Assembly: GCF_900188125.1 (NCBI RefSeq)
Contig: NZ_FZOW01000002.1
Span: 310,001-374,000 of the forward strand
DNA length: 64,000 bases
Direction: 5' to 3'
From: Rhodococcoides kyotonense
GTDB lineage: Bacteria; Actinomycetota; Actinomycetes; Mycobacteriales; Mycobacteriaceae
A program made the position numbers and the translations under genes. Under the pieces are notes generated by a model, which saw only the letters and a list, made by a program, of their open reading frames with translations, did no database searches and was not told the origin of the DNA. This document shows, in pieces, positions 8,165 to 17,186 of this stretch. The stretch's first letter is position 1; each line of letters starts with the position of its first letter.

Positions 8165-9523
8165 ATGTCGCACACCACCGAGACGGGCGAACCCGTCAAG
8201 AGAAAGCGGTTCTACCACCAGCTCTACTTCTGGGTGCTCGTCGGTATCAGCATCGGAATCGTCATCGGCCTGACGGCACCGGGCGTCGCGTCGGAGATGA
8301 AGTGGATGGCGGATCTGTTCATCAAGCTGGTCAAGGTGGTGATCGCACCGACGATCTTCGCGACGATCGTCGTCGGCATCGCGGGCATGGGCAACCTCGC
8401 CAAGGCGGGTGGACTCGCGTTCAAGACCGTCATGTACTTCAACGTCACGACGGTCTTCGCTCTCGCGATCGGTCTTGTCGTCGTCAACATCATCGGGCCT
8501 GGACGCGGACTGAACTACGACGTCGCCTCGTTCGACTCGTCCGCGGCCGCGGGGACGATCGAATCGGCGGGCGAAGCGAGCGGTACCGGTCTCACCGGGT
8601 TCATTCTGAATCTCGTGCCCGATTCGTTCGCCAGTGCATTCGTCGACGGCATGTTGCTGCAGGTGCTTCTCCTCGCGATCCTCGTCGCCGTCGCGGTGAC
8701 GATGCTCGGCAAGCGGGCGGCGCCGGTCGTCAGCGCGCTGGACACGTTCGCGAAGATCATGTTCGGCGTCATCAAGCTGGTCATGTGGGTCGCGCCGCTC
8801 GGTGCCATGGGCGGTATCGCATTCACGATCGGCGAGCACGGCAGCGCGATCCTCGGCTCGCTCGCCACGTTCATGGGTTCGTTCTGGCTGACGTGCATTC
8901 TGTTCCTGACGCTCGTACTCGGACCGATCTGCCGCCTCGCGGGCTTCAGCATCTTCAAGTACCTGCGCTACATCAAGGACGAGCTGTTGATCGTGCTCGG
9001 CACGTCGTCGTCGGAAACCGTCCTGCCGCGCATGATGGCCAAGATGGAGGCGGCTGGTACGCCGAAACACGTTGTCGGCATGACCATTCCGACGGGATAC
9101 TCGTTCAACCTCGACGGCACCGCGATCTACATGTCGATGGGTGCCATCTTCATCGCGCAGGCCTTCGGCATCGACGTGCCCATCTGGACTCAGATCGGTC
9201 TGCTGGTGTTCATGCTGATCTCGTCGAACGGCGCGGCCGGTGTGTCCGGTGCTGGTCTGGTGACGCTCGCGGCGTCGTTGACGGCGTTCGATTCAGTGAT
9301 TCCGGTCGCAGGCATCGCGCTCATCGTCGGCATCGACCGCTTCATGTCCGAGGGGCGTGCGCTGACGAACCTGTCCGGCAACGGTCTCGGAACCCTCGTG
9401 ATCGCCAGGTGGACAGGCGAGCTCGACCGGGAACGGCTGGCCTACGTGCTGGACAATCCGAAGTCGGTCGACGTCGACGATCTTCTCGACAGTGATGCGC
9501 CTGCGGCACCTGTGCGTGCGTAG
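8165..9523 (+). CDS. dctA: C4-dicarboxylate:cation symporter, DctA type
   Basis: A 452-residue inner-membrane symporter of the dicarboxylate/amino acid:cation family that imports succinate, fumarate and malate. The serine-rich re-entrant loop GTSSSETVLPRMM and the TM7 motif GYSFNLDGTAIYMSM are present, as is the ISSNGAAGVSGAG region. It is divergent from the TAXI gene across 87 bases, where a two-component regulator could bind; a weak 5-base inverted repeat AGATT/AATCT lies there (8101-8117). The last four residues, PVRA, and the TAG are encoded by the left arm of a palindrome shared with the convergent prrB gene. Confidence 0.95.
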   Translation: MSHTTETGEPVKRKRFYHQLYFWVLVGISIGIVIGLTAPGVASEMKWMADLFIKLVKVVIAPTIFATIVVGIAGMGNLAKAGGLAFKTVMYFNVTTVFALAIGLVVVNIIGPGRGLNYDVASFDSSAAAGTIESAGEASGTGLTGFILNLVPDSFASAFVDGMLLQVLLLAILVAVAVTMLGKRAAPVVSALDTFAKIMFGVIKLVMWVAPLGAMGGIAFTIGEHGSAILGSLATFMGSFWLTCILFLTLVLGPICRLAGFSIFKYLRYIKDELLIVLGTSSSETVLPRMMAKMEAAGTPKHVVGMTIPTGYSFNLDGTAIYMSMGAIFIAQAFGIDVPIWTQIGLLVFMLISSNGAAGVSGAGLVTLAASLTAFDSVIPVAGIALIVGIDRFMSEGRALTNLSGNGLGTLVIARWTGELDRERLAYVLDNPKSVDVDDLLDSDAPAAPVRA

Positions 9524-9566
9524 TTCCCCTCTGGACCAACTATGCACGCACGGGCGGCGCAGCCGC
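9510..9566. repeat. Composite palindrome, class A, overlapping two stop codons
   Basis: The arms CTGTGCGTGCGTAGTT (9510-9525) and AACTATGCACGCACGG (9538-9553) pair with two mismatches around a 12-base centre that has decayed relative to the copy at 46829. A mini-hairpin GCGGC-GCA-GCCGC (9554-9566) follows directly. The stop codon of dctA lies in the left arm and that of prrB in the right arm. Confidence 0.8.
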
Positions 9567-10853
9567 ACCCAACTCGAGCACCAATCGAGCCCCTCCGAGT
9601 GGACTGTCGGTGAAATAGGCTGTGCCACCGTGTAATTCCGCCTGTTGCTCGACGAGAGCGAGCCCGAGTCCCGACCCGCCCTTGGCGGCGGCCGATCCGC
9701 GGTAGAACCGCTCGAACACGGAGGTGCGTTCCGGCGAAGGGATTCCGGATCCGTTGTCGTCGACGGTGATGCGCACCTGCGCGTCGGACCGCGAGATCGA
9801 GATGACCACCTGGTCGGCGCGCCCGTGCCGGACGGCGTTGATGATCGCGTTGTCGAGCGCCAGTCGCAGACCCGCAGGCAGGGCAGGCATCGTCACCGAG
9901 GGCTCGGACTCGATGCGCACGGTCAGATCGGGGTTCTGCCGCATCGCGTCCTGCGCGGCAACGTCGGAGATTTCCACGACGTCGGTGTCGACGCGGTCAC
10001 TGTCGCTCTGCAGCTCGCCCGAGGCCAGTCGTTCCAACGCGCCGAGCGTTGCTTCGACGCGGCCTTGGGTTCGTTCGAGATCACGCAGAATCTCCTGCTG
10101 CTGAGCATGTTCCAGGTCGAGTGTCCGCAACACCTCGATGTCGGTGCGCATCGCGGTCAGTGGCGTGCGCAACTCGTGCGCCGACACTGCCGCGAAATCA
10201 CGCGCGGTTGCCAGCGCGTCGTTCGTGCGTTCCTGAGCGTCGTTGACGCGCTGCAACATTCCGCCGATCGCGACGGCGAGTTCGTCGGCTTCCTTCACCC
10301 CGGTCCTCGTGCCCGGCGGGATCGGTGGCTGCGCGCCGACCTGCCGTGTCAGAGTGACCAACGGTTTGACCGCTCGACCACCGAACAGCCAACCGAGTCC
10401 GGTCGACACGGCTATCGCGCCGAGCCCGATGAAGAGGACCAGTCGCTGTTGCTCGTCGGTGACCTGCTGCGCCTCGATGGCAGGAACCCCGATCGCGATG
10501 GACAGATCGATGAGAGATGTCGTCGTCGTGGTGTAGACACGGAACCTCTGCCCGTCGACGTCGACGGTTTGTGATCCCTCCGGGAGATCGGGCAGCTGGA
10601 TCGGCGTCGACGCGCGAATGGTGTCGCCGGTCCGGATCGTGACGGCGAACGCCGACGACAGCTGATTCAGAAACGTTTCGAGGACCGCGGTGTTCGGGAC
10701 GAGGGCCTGGGATGCCGTGGTCAGACGCTCGTCGAGCTGATTGACGTTGTTGCGTGAGATGGCCACCGAGGTGACGACGGCAAGAGACGCGACGACGATC
10801 GTCGCCCCGAGCGCGGTGGCGGCGGCGACGCGCAGACGCAGCGACAACCTCAT
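9540..10853 (-). CDS. prrB: Sensor histidine kinase PrrB
   Basis: A 437-residue membrane kinase partnered with PrrA. It has a first membrane helix (about 8-30), a short extracytoplasmic domain, a second helix (about 145-165), HAMP, a dimerisation domain with H226 in [12 protein letters not shown], and an ATPase domain with [23 protein letters not shown] and [11 protein letters not shown]. The ATG overlaps the prrA stop (ATGA), giving coupled translation. Homologues in M. tuberculosis (Rv0902c) contribute to adaptation after infection and to nitrogen and respiration responses. The last residues PVRA are encoded by a palindrome arm. Confidence 0.93.
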   Translation of the reverse strand: MRLSLRLRVAAATALGATIVVASLAVVTSVAISRNNVNQLDERLTTASQALVPNTAVLETFLNQLSSAFAVTIRTGDTIRASTPIQLPDLPEGSQTVDVDGQRFRVYTTTTTSLIDLSIAIGVPAIEAQQVTDEQQRLVLFIGLGAIAVSTGLGWLFGGRAVKPLVTLTRQVGAQPPIPPGTRTGVKEADELAVAIGGMLQRVNDAQERTNDALATARDFAAVSAHELRTPLTAMRTDIEVLRTLDLEHAQQQEILRDLERTQGRVEATLGALERLASGELQSDSDRVDTDVVEISDVAAQDAMRQNPDLTVRIESEPSVTMPALPAGLRLALDNAIINAVRHGRADQVVISISRSDAQVRITVDDNGSGIPSPERTSVFERFYRGSAAAKGGSGLGLALVEQQAELHGGTAYFTDSPLGGARLVLELGAAAPPVRA

Positions 10854-11578
10854 GATGCGTCCCGCAGAACGAACCCGACGCCTCGCACGGTGTGCAGGAC
10901 TCTGCTCGCGCCGCCGGATTCCATCTTTCGGCGCAGGTAGCCGACGAAGACGTCGACGACGTTGGTATCGGCGACGAAGTCGTAGCCCCACACCAACTCG
11001 AGCAACCGCTCACGCGTCAGGACGACGCCCTTGTTCCTCGCTAGTACGGCGAGAAGTTCGAATTCTCTCTTGGTGAGGTCGAGTTCGCGGCCCATGCTGT
11101 GGGCGCGGTAGCCGGGGATGTCCACCGACAGCGCGCCGACCACGATCTCCGACGACGGACCGGCGCCCGACGGCTCGGGCACCGGCGCGGCGGCGCGTCG
11201 TCGAAGCATCGCGTTGACGCGCGCGACGAGTTCGGCGAGGACGAACGGTTTGGTCAGATAGTCGTCGGCCCCTGATTCGAGGCCGGAGATCCGGTCGTCG
11301 ACCGACGACCGGGCGCTCAACACACAGATGGGGATGTCGTTGCCCATCGCGCGCAGTGCTTTGACGACGCTCACTCCGTCGAGGACGGGCATGTTGATGT
11401 CGAGAACGACGACGTCGGGGGACTGGCCGGAGACGACGCCGAGTGCTGCTGCGCCGTCGGGCGCTGTGATCACAGTGAAGCCGGACAATCTCAGTCCGCG
11501 CTGCAGCGAGGACAGGACGTCCTCGTCGTCGTCGACGACGAGGACAGTTGCGGGGCTGTTCGGCGCAGTATCGGGCAC
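10850..11578 (-). CDS. prrA: Response regulator PrrA
   Basis: A 242-residue OmpR-type regulator, very close to the PrrA sequence I remember (Rv0903c): [20 protein letters not shown] and [20 protein letters not shown] around the receiver core and [19 protein letters not shown] in the winged helix. The phosphoacceptor is D60. The prrA-prrB pair has the same order and overlap as in mycobacteria, where PrrA is essential. The small gene immediately upstream on the same strand ends 14 bases after this gene in map order and may be co-transcribed. Confidence 0.95.
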   Translation of the reverse strand: MPDTAPNSPATVLVVDDDEDVLSSLQRGLRLSGFTVITAPDGAAALGVVSGQSPDVVVLDINMPVLDGVSVVKALRAMGNDIPICVLSARSSVDDRISGLESGADDYLTKPFVLAELVARVNAMLRRRAAAPVPEPSGAGPSSEIVVGALSVDIPGYRAHSMGRELDLTKREFELLAVLARNKGVVLTRERLLELVWGYDFVADTNVVDVFVGYLRRKMESGGASRVLHTVRGVGFVLRDAS

Positions 11579-11591
11579 AGCCCCATTGTGC

Positions 11592-11798
11592 CTAGGCAGC
11601 CCAGCTGTCGACGGTCTTCTGTCGTTCCTCGGGCGTTTTCGCGAAGAACTCCTCGAGCGCGCTCCTGCGCGAGATGTCCGTGTCCAACGACCATGCGACG
11701 GCGGGTGCCTGCGTGTACAGGGCCTGGTAGTACGTCTCGAAGCTGCAGGTGCTGTTCACCAGTGACTGGGCTCCGGGGAACCTCTGTGTGCTCTTCAT
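11592..11798 (-). CDS. Small hypothetical protein, 68 residues
   Basis: I do not recognise a family. The protein is soluble and slightly acidic, with a central aromatic stretch [17 protein letters not shown] and a C-terminal charged helix [21 protein letters not shown] clear AAGGAG lies upstream of the ATG. It is transcribed towards prrA, whose start is 14 bases beyond its stop, and is divergent from the photolyase gene. Presence of a good ribosome binding site and high third-position GC support a real gene. Confidence 0.6.
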   Translation of the reverse strand: MKSTQRFPGAQSLVNSTCSFETYYQALYTQAPAVAWSLDTDISRRSALEEFFAKTPEERQKTVDSWAA

Positions 11799-11870
11799 GA
11801 TCTGCTCCTTTCGTGCTCGTGTTTCTCAAGGTAGGAGCGGATTCTGCGGTCACTGTGTGGCAAGTGTGGC

Positions 11871-11885
11871 GTTTCTCTGAGAAAC
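11871..11885. promoter_or_regulatory. Palindromic site GTTTCTC-T-GAGAAAC upstream of photolyase
   Basis: A perfect 7-base inverted repeat with a single-base centre, 21 bases before the photolyase start. A third GTTTCTC half-site lies at 11821-11827, 50 bases upstream of the palindrome's first half. The regulator is not known; no MerR/LitR-type gene is adjacent. Confidence 0.5.
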
Positions 11886-11905
11886 CCTCGGGTAAGACTG
11901 ATGCC

Positions 11906-13228
11906 ATGCCTGTGATGTGGTTTCGACGCGACCTCCGACTGGCCGATCTCCCCGCTCTCGGGGCCGCATCGGAGTCGGGCGATCCGGTGCTCGGGCTCTT
12001 CGTTCTCGACGACGCACTACTGAAGCCGTCCGGTGGGCCGCGTCGGGATTTCCTGTTTCGCAGCCTCGCCGCGCTGGACGAGCAGATGGACGGGCGGTTG
12101 CTCGTCGTCAAGGGTGACCCGGAGAAGGTGGTTCCGAAGGTCGCGAAGGCGGTCGATGCCGACGAGGTTCACATCAGCGCCGATTACGGGCCGTACGGAC
12201 ATGCGCGCGACGAACGCGTCGGGCAGCATGTGTCGTTGCACGCGACGGGATCGCCGTATGCCATCGCGCCGGGTCGGGTGACGAAGAACGACGGTGAACC
12301 GTATCGGGTGTTCACTCCGTACTTTCGGCAGTGGATGGACCATGGCTGGCGCGGGCCGGCGAAGACGTCGGTGACATGGGTGGATCCGTCGGACGTGACG
12401 GGTGTGCCGAGGCGCGTGAAGATTCCGACGGAGAAGGATGCGTCGGACGCGCCTGCGGGCGAGAAGGCGGCGCTGGACGCGTGGAGTGAATTCCTCGATC
12501 GCATCGCGGCGTACGACGACGAGCGTAATCGCCCCGACCTCGACTCGACGAGCCGAATGTCGGTGTATCTCAAGTACGGCAACATCCATCCGCGCACGAT
12601 GCTGAAGGATCTGTCGACGTTGCGCAGCGAGGGCAGTGCCGCGTACCGGCGGCAAATCGCGTGGCGAGACTTCTACGCGGACATACTCTTTCAACGACCC
12701 GACAGTGCTCGCGAGAACTACGACAAGAAGTTCGACGGCATCGACCTCGACACCGGCAAGCAGGCCGACATCCTGTTCGAGGCGTGGCGGGAAGGACGCA
12801 CCGGCTTTCCGATCGTCGACGCCGGTATGCGCCAACTCGAATCCGAGAAGTGGATGCACAATCGGGTCCGGATGATCGTCGCGTCGTTTCTGGTCAAGGA
12901 TCTACACCTTCCGTGGTGGCGGGGTGCACGGTACTTCATGAACCAACTCGTCGACGGGGACCTGGCCAGCAATCAGCACGGGTGGCAGTGGACGGCTGGG
13001 ACGGGAACCGATGCGTCGCCGTACTTTCGGGTGTTCAATCCGATCACGCAGGGCGAGAAGTTCGATCCCACAGGCGAATACGTGCGGCGCTGGGTACCCG
13101 AGCTGCGCGGCGTCGAAGGTAAGGCCGTGCACATGCTGAAAGACGGTCGGCCCAAGGAGTATCCGGAGCCGATCGTCGATCACAAGCACGAGAGGGAAGT
13201 GGCGATCGCGAGGTTCAAGTCCCTCTAA
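11906..13228 (+). CDS. phr: Deoxyribodipyrimidine photolyase (class I cryptochrome/photolyase family)
   Basis: A 440-residue DNA photolyase that uses FAD and light to split cyclobutane pyrimidine dimers. The N-terminal antenna-binding domain starts MWFRRDLRLADLPAL. The C-terminal FAD domain contains WMHNRVRM, DGDLASNQHGWQW and TGTDASPYFRVFNP, the usual flavin-pocket and DNA-binding motifs. The ATG at 11906 is preferred to the upstream in-frame start because it gives the standard N-terminus. A TAAGAC box 7 bases upstream hints at a leaderless message, though the final T is missing. Confidence 0.95.
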   Translation: MPVMWFRRDLRLADLPALGAASESGDPVLGLFVLDDALLKPSGGPRRDFLFRSLAALDEQMDGRLLVVKGDPEKVVPKVAKAVDADEVHISADYGPYGHARDERVGQHVSLHATGSPYAIAPGRVTKNDGEPYRVFTPYFRQWMDHGWRGPAKTSVTWVDPSDVTGVPRRVKIPTEKDASDAPAGEKAALDAWSEFLDRIAAYDDERNRPDLDSTSRMSVYLKYGNIHPRTMLKDLSTLRSEGSAAYRRQIAWRDFYADILFQRPDSARENYDKKFDGIDLDTGKQADILFEAWREGRTGFPIVDAGMRQLESEKWMHNRVRMIVASFLVKDLHLPWWRGARYFMNQLVDGDLASNQHGWQWTAGTGTDASPYFRVFNPITQGEKFDPTGEYVRRWVPELRGVEGKAVHMLKDGRPKEYPEPIVDHKHEREVAIARFKSL

Positions 13229-13258
13229 CGCCGGGAGTGGAGCCTGCGGAATGACCCA

Positions 13259-14161
13259 TCATTTCCGTCTCGAAAGTCCGACGCCGACGAGGCAGACGAC
13301 GCCACCGAGGACTGCGAGGTAGTGCGGGACCTCACCGAGCAGTGCCCACGCCATCAGGATCGTCAGCGGCGGGACGGCGTACGTGGTGATGCCAAGCCGG
13401 CCTGCGTTCATGCGTGACAGGGCGTAGGCCCAGGTACTGAACGCCAGCGCCGTCGGGACGAGGCCGAGGTAGATCAGCCCACCGGTGGCGCCCGCCGATG
13501 CGTGGCTCAGGTCGTCGACCAGCGCGGGTGCGAACGGCAGGGTGCACAGTGCCCCGATCGCGCAGGCCATCCATGTGACCTGAAGGCCGGGAACGCTACG
13601 GAGTACCGGTTTCTGGCTGAGGACACCGATCGCGTACGTCACCGCCGACACGAGACACAGTGCGATGCCCAACGCGTCGGCGTCGGTTCTGGTGGTGTCC
13701 GTCGTCGTGACTGCGGTGACGACGCCGACCATGACGGCTCCGGAGAACGCGATCGCGGCGCCGATGACGAGCCATTTCGGAAAGCCTTCACCGAGCATCA
13801 GTCCGGCGAACAAGGCCACGAGGATAGGGCCGATCTGGATGAACATCGACGTGGTCCCCGCGTCGACGCGCTGTTCTGCGGCGTTCAGTGCAACGTTGTA
13901 GATCGCGAACCAGAACACTCCGACGCTGAGTATCTGCAGCCATTGCGTGCGGTTCGGTTTGACCCAGGTTCTGCGGGCGAGCAGGACGAGTCCGAGGGCC
14001 GCCGTGCCGATCAGCAGTCGGCCGAGCGCGAGAGGCCCTGCGCCGAAGGACGTCCCGACGCCGCGAATCGCCACGAACGCCGACGCCCACGACAGCACGG
14101 TGACCGTCACGGCGCCGAGGGCGAGAAGGTCGGTTTTCGGGCGGGTATCGAGCTGGGTCAT
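13259..14161 (-). CDS. EamA-family (DMT superfamily) transporter
   Basis: A 300-residue inner-membrane protein with about ten hydrophobic helices in two EamA repeats (about 12-145 and 160-297), the layout of drug/metabolite exporters such as RhaT or YdcZ relatives. Helix 1 reads LGAVTVTVLSWASAFVAIRG, and the second repeat ends LLGEVPHYLAVLGGVVCLVGVGLS. Substrates of this family cannot be told from sequence. It is convergent with the photolyase gene, 30 bases apart. Confidence 0.9.
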   Translation of the reverse strand: MTQLDTRPKTDLLALGAVTVTVLSWASAFVAIRGVGTSFGAGPLALGRLLIGTAALGLVLLARRTWVKPNRTQWLQILSVGVFWFAIYNVALNAAEQRVDAGTTSMFIQIGPILVALFAGLMLGEGFPKWLVIGAAIAFSGAVMVGVVTAVTTTDTTRTDADALGIALCLVSAVTYAIGVLSQKPVLRSVPGLQVTWMACAIGALCTLPFAPALVDDLSHASAGATGGLIYLGLVPTALAFSTWAYALSRMNAGRLGITTYAVPPLTILMAWALLGEVPHYLAVLGGVVCLVGVGLSRRK

Positions 14162-14235
14162 GCCTCTGAGACTAGGGTGCGGTGGGCACTATTCTCGCGC
14201 GGGTTTCGGACAAGGTTGCGCGAGTTCCCGCCTAT

Positions 14236-14289
14236 GTGAGCGAAAATGTATAGCCCGCTATACATTTTCACTCACGACCGGCGTAGCCG
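14236..14289. repeat. Composite palindrome, class B, at the prpE stop codon
   Basis: The arms GTGAGCGAAAATGTATAGC (14236-14254) and 14257-14275 pair with one mismatch around a 2-base loop. The prpE stop (14272-14274) lies in the right arm. A mini-hairpin CGGC-GTA-GCCG (14279-14289) follows, inside the last prpE codons. The core ATAG and GTG ends are shared with the copies at 39163 and 40859. Confidence 0.8.
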
Positions 14290-16125
14290 CTCTGCCAAAG
14301 CGTCCAGCACCGCCGGATCCTCGATGGTCGACGGCACCCCGTACTCCTCACCCGCGACGATCTGCCGCATCGTCTTGCGGAGGATCTTGCCCGAGCGCGT
14401 TTTCGGCAGCGCGCCGACGACCGTGACGTCACGGAACGTCGCGAGCGCACCGATCTGATCGCGGACCATCGCGACGAGTTCGGTCCGCAACTGGTCTTCC
14501 TCTATCGTTTCTCCCGACTTCAGCACGACGTATCCGCTCGGGCGCTGGCCTTTCAGGTCGTCGTGGATGCCGATGACCGCGCATTCCGCAACCGCCGGGT
14601 GGCTCGCGACGACGGCCTCCATCGATCCCGTCGAAAGGCGATGTCCCGCAACGTTGATGACGTCGTCGCTGCGGCCGAGGACGAACACGTAGCCGTCGGC
14701 GTCGATGTATCCGGAGTCCCCGGTGAGGTAGTAGCCGGGAAAGGTATCGAGATACGAACGCTGGAAACGCGATTCGTCGTTCCAGAGCCCGACCAGCGTG
14801 CCCGGTGGCAACGGCAGCTTCACGACGACGTTGCCTTCGGTGCCTGCCTCGACCGGCGTGCCCGTCGCGTCGAGGATCTCGACCTGGAAGCCCGGCACGG
14901 GAACCGTCGCCGATCCGGCTTTGATCGGAAGACGTTCCACACCACGAAGATTCGCGCAGATGGCCCAGCCGGTCTCGGTCTGCCACCAATGGTCGACGAC
15001 GGCGCGATCCAACGTGGCACTGATCCACTCGTACGTGTCGGGGTCCAGCCTCTCACCGGCGACGAACAGCGTTTCGAGCGACGAGACGTCGTACTTCTCG
15101 AGCTCTGCCGCGTGCGGATCCACTTTGCGAATCGCGCGCAGTGCCGTCGGCGCCGTGAACAGCGCGCGGACGCCATGGTCGGCGATGACGCGCCAGAACG
15201 CGCCAGCGTCGGGAGTCCCGACGGGTTTGCCCTCGTACAGAACCGTGGTCGCACCGGCGAGCAGCGGACCGTAGACGATGTACGAATGTCCGACGACCCA
15301 TCCCACGTCCGACGCCGTCCACATGACCTGGCCTGCCCCGACGTCGTATATGTGGCGCATCGACCACGTCAGTGCGACGGCATGACCACCGTTGTCGCGT
15401 ACGACGCCCTTGGGTTTGCCGGTGGTTCCCGACGTGTACAGGATGTACAGCGGGTCGGTGGCCTGCACCGAAACCGGTTCGGCGGCAGAGGCGTCGGCGA
15501 TCTCGGTGTCCCAGTCCAGCCACGAATGCTCCGCGGGTATCTCGGGGCGTTTCTTGACGATGACTGGTGTGGGCGATGACAGAGACAGTGCCTTCTCGAT
15601 GATCGGTAGGTACTCGATGGTCCGCCCTGGTTCGAGACCGCCCGACGCGGTGACGATCAGCTTCGGTTCGGCGTCGTCGATCCGGGCCGCGAGTTCCTTG
15701 GCGGCGAAGCCACCGAACACGACCGAGTGCACGGCGCCGATCCGCGCGCACGCCAGCATTGCGACGACGGCCTCGGGGATCATCGGGAGGTACAACACGA
15801 CCCGATCGCCGCGCGTGACGCCCTGTTTCGTGAGCACCCCGGCGAACGTCGCGACCTGTTCGAGCAGCTCGGCATAGGTGTACGACCGCGTCGTGCCGAG
15901 CATCGCCGAGTCGTAGATCAGCGCGATGCCGTCGCCGTATCCCGCCTCGACGTGGCGGTCGAGCGCATTGAAACACGTGTTCAGCCGGCCATCCGGGAAC
16001 CAGCCTGTGCCGTCGTACGCCGTGGTCGGTGGCGTGTCCCACGTGACGTGTTCGGCTGCTTCGAGCCAGAACCCTTCGCGATCGGAGATGCTGCTGTCGA
16101 AGGCCGTCCTGTACTCGCCGCTCAT
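14272..16125 (-). CDS. prpE: Propionyl-CoA synthetase (acyl-CoA ligase, AMP-forming)
   Basis: A 617-residue ATP-dependent short-chain acyl-CoA synthetase that activates propionate, or acetate, through an acyl-adenylate. The N-terminal ACS domain is followed by YTSGTTGKPKGVVRDNGG (P-loop-like motif; the RDNGGHAVAL continuation is typical of PrpE rather than AcsA), YLTGDSGYIDADGYVFVLGR, and the C-terminal PKTRSGKILRKTM with the catalytic lysine. The start could be GTG 16134 or ATG 16125; I prefer 16125 because TAGGGT lies exactly 7 bases upstream. Its product feeds the methylcitrate or methylmalonyl pathways. Confidence 0.9.
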   Translation of the reverse strand: MSGEYRTAFDSSISDREGFWLEAAEHVTWDTPPTTAYDGTGWFPDGRLNTCFNALDRHVEAGYGDGIALIYDSAMLGTTRSYTYAELLEQVATFAGVLTKQGVTRGDRVVLYLPMIPEAVVAMLACARIGAVHSVVFGGFAAKELAARIDDAEPKLIVTASGGLEPGRTIEYLPIIEKALSLSSPTPVIVKKRPEIPAEHSWLDWDTEIADASAAEPVSVQATDPLYILYTSGTTGKPKGVVRDNGGHAVALTWSMRHIYDVGAGQVMWTASDVGWVVGHSYIVYGPLLAGATTVLYEGKPVGTPDAGAFWRVIADHGVRALFTAPTALRAIRKVDPHAAELEKYDVSSLETLFVAGERLDPDTYEWISATLDRAVVDHWWQTETGWAICANLRGVERLPIKAGSATVPVPGFQVEILDATGTPVEAGTEGNVVVKLPLPPGTLVGLWNDESRFQRSYLDTFPGYYLTGDSGYIDADGYVFVLGRSDDVINVAGHRLSTGSMEAVVASHPAVAECAVIGIHDDLKGQRPSGYVVLKSGETIEEDQLRTELVAMVRDQIGALATFRDVTVVGALPKTRSGKILRKTMRQIVAGEEYGVPSTIEDPAVLDALAERLRRS

Positions 16126-16132
16126 ATCGGCC

Positions 16133-16138
16133 ACCCTA
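16133..16138 (-). promoter_or_regulatory. prpE: -10 box TAGGGT of a leaderless prpE transcript
   Basis: On the minus strand TAGGGT is followed by 7 bases and the ATG at 16125. The alternative GTG start at 16134 would lie inside this box. Confidence 0.55.
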
Positions 16139-16191
16139 TGTCTGCGGACGTTGCATGTGGGTACGGATCGGGGTTATCCCCGGGGCAGTCG

Positions 16192-16259
16192 TTGCACATT
16201 ATCGGCCCGAACTGGCGGGATCCCGTCGATGTGCGTCGATACTGTGCAGCCAGTCGCGG
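16192..16259. repeat. 68-base palindromic repeat, left copy flanking the DUF559 gene
   Basis: This copy and the one at 17187-17254 align without gaps over 68 bases with about ten differences (roughly 85% identity), in direct orientation. Each is also an imperfect palindrome: outer arms GCACATTATCG and CGATACTGTGC, and a perfect CGGGATCCCG near the centre. The left arm here is the exact reverse complement of the right arm of the other copy, CGATAATGTGC. Confidence 0.8.
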
Positions 16260-16322
16260 GCTGTCCACAGGCCTCGATTTGCCTCTACCGCCAGGAGCCT
16301 CGATAGGCGACGGTAGTTCGTC

Positions 16323-17186
16323 ATGGGGGTAATGACAGCGGCACAACTGATGGAGTCGGGGATGAGTCGAAGTGTGATTTCCCGACGAGTGAAGTCCGGC
16401 GAACTGATCCGTCTGCTTCCGGAGATCTATGCGACCGAGAAACCGGACTACAAGGATCTGTGCCGGGCCGTCGCATTGTGGAAGCCGAATGCGGTGGCCA
16501 GTCACACGACCGCAGCCTGGCTATGGGGGCTGATCGACTACGAACCGCAGCGCGTCGAATTCACGATCGACCCGTCGGGGCAATCACGTTCCCCCGATTG
16601 GGTGCGCATCTATCGCCGGACGCTGCCGACCGTCGCAACGTACGGAGGGTTTCGAGTCGTCGCGATCGAGCAGGCATTCGTCGATGTTGCTGCGGTTCTT
16701 CCGAAGCTGGAACTGGAGAAGTTCTTCGATGCCGCGATCGGCACACAAATTCCTTGGCGACGAGTTGCGGAGATCTGCGATGTATCCGCAGGGATGAAGG
16801 GGATGGCTGCCCTTCGCGAGCAGCTTCGCCGCTGTTGCCCCGGTACCAGCTCGGAACCGGAGCGAATCGTGGCGCGCGCCTTGACCGCCCGGAATTTTCG
16901 AATGAAGATCAACGCGAGGGTGGGTCCGTTCTACGGTGACCTCGTCGATTTCCGAGCGCGCGTCATCGTCGAGATCGACGGGCGCGAGTTCCACAGCGAC
17001 CCTGCCACATTCAACAACGATCGCCGACGGCAGAACACTTTGGTCCTCGACGGGTGGTTGGTGCTGCGTTATTCGGCCGCGACGGTGCTGGCGAACCTCG
17101 ACAGCGTCGTCGACGAGATCATCACCGTGGTGCGGCGGCGTCGGAAGTCGATCAATTCGTCCAGTCGTACTCTTCCGCGCAACTGA
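16323..17186 (+). CDS. DUF559 / AbiEi-like protein with endonuclease-fold C-terminus
   Basis: A 287-residue protein of a type common in actinobacteria. The N-terminal part (about 1-60) looks like a winged-helix AbiEi-type antitoxin domain (VISRRVKSGELIRLLPEIYA). The C-terminal part (about 195-280) resembles DUF559, a Vsr-like PD-(D/E)XK fold, with GDLVDFRARVIVEIDGREFH and the RRRQNTLVLDGWLVLRYSA strand-helix pattern; D and E of DLVDF and VIVEID would be the catalytic acids. The first palindromic repeat ends 63 bases upstream and the second begins at the base after its stop. The function is unknown. Confidence 0.8.
   Translation: MGVMTAAQLMESGMSRSVISRRVKSGELIRLLPEIYATEKPDYKDLCRAVALWKPNAVASHTTAAWLWGLIDYEPQRVEFTIDPSGQSRSPDWVRIYRRTLPTVATYGGFRVVAIEQAFVDVAAVLPKLELEKFFDAAIGTQIPWRRVAEICDVSAGMKGMAALREQLRRCCPGTSSEPERIVARALTARNFRMKINARVGPFYGDLVDFRARVIVEIDGREFHSDPATFNNDRRRQNTLVLDGWLVLRYSAATVLANLDSVVDEIITVVRRRRKSINSSSRTLPRN

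Noticed and set aside
16126..16134. GTG at 16134 as the prpE start
   Set aside because: It falls inside the TAGGGT box; ATG 16125 fits the leaderless spacing seen at other genes.
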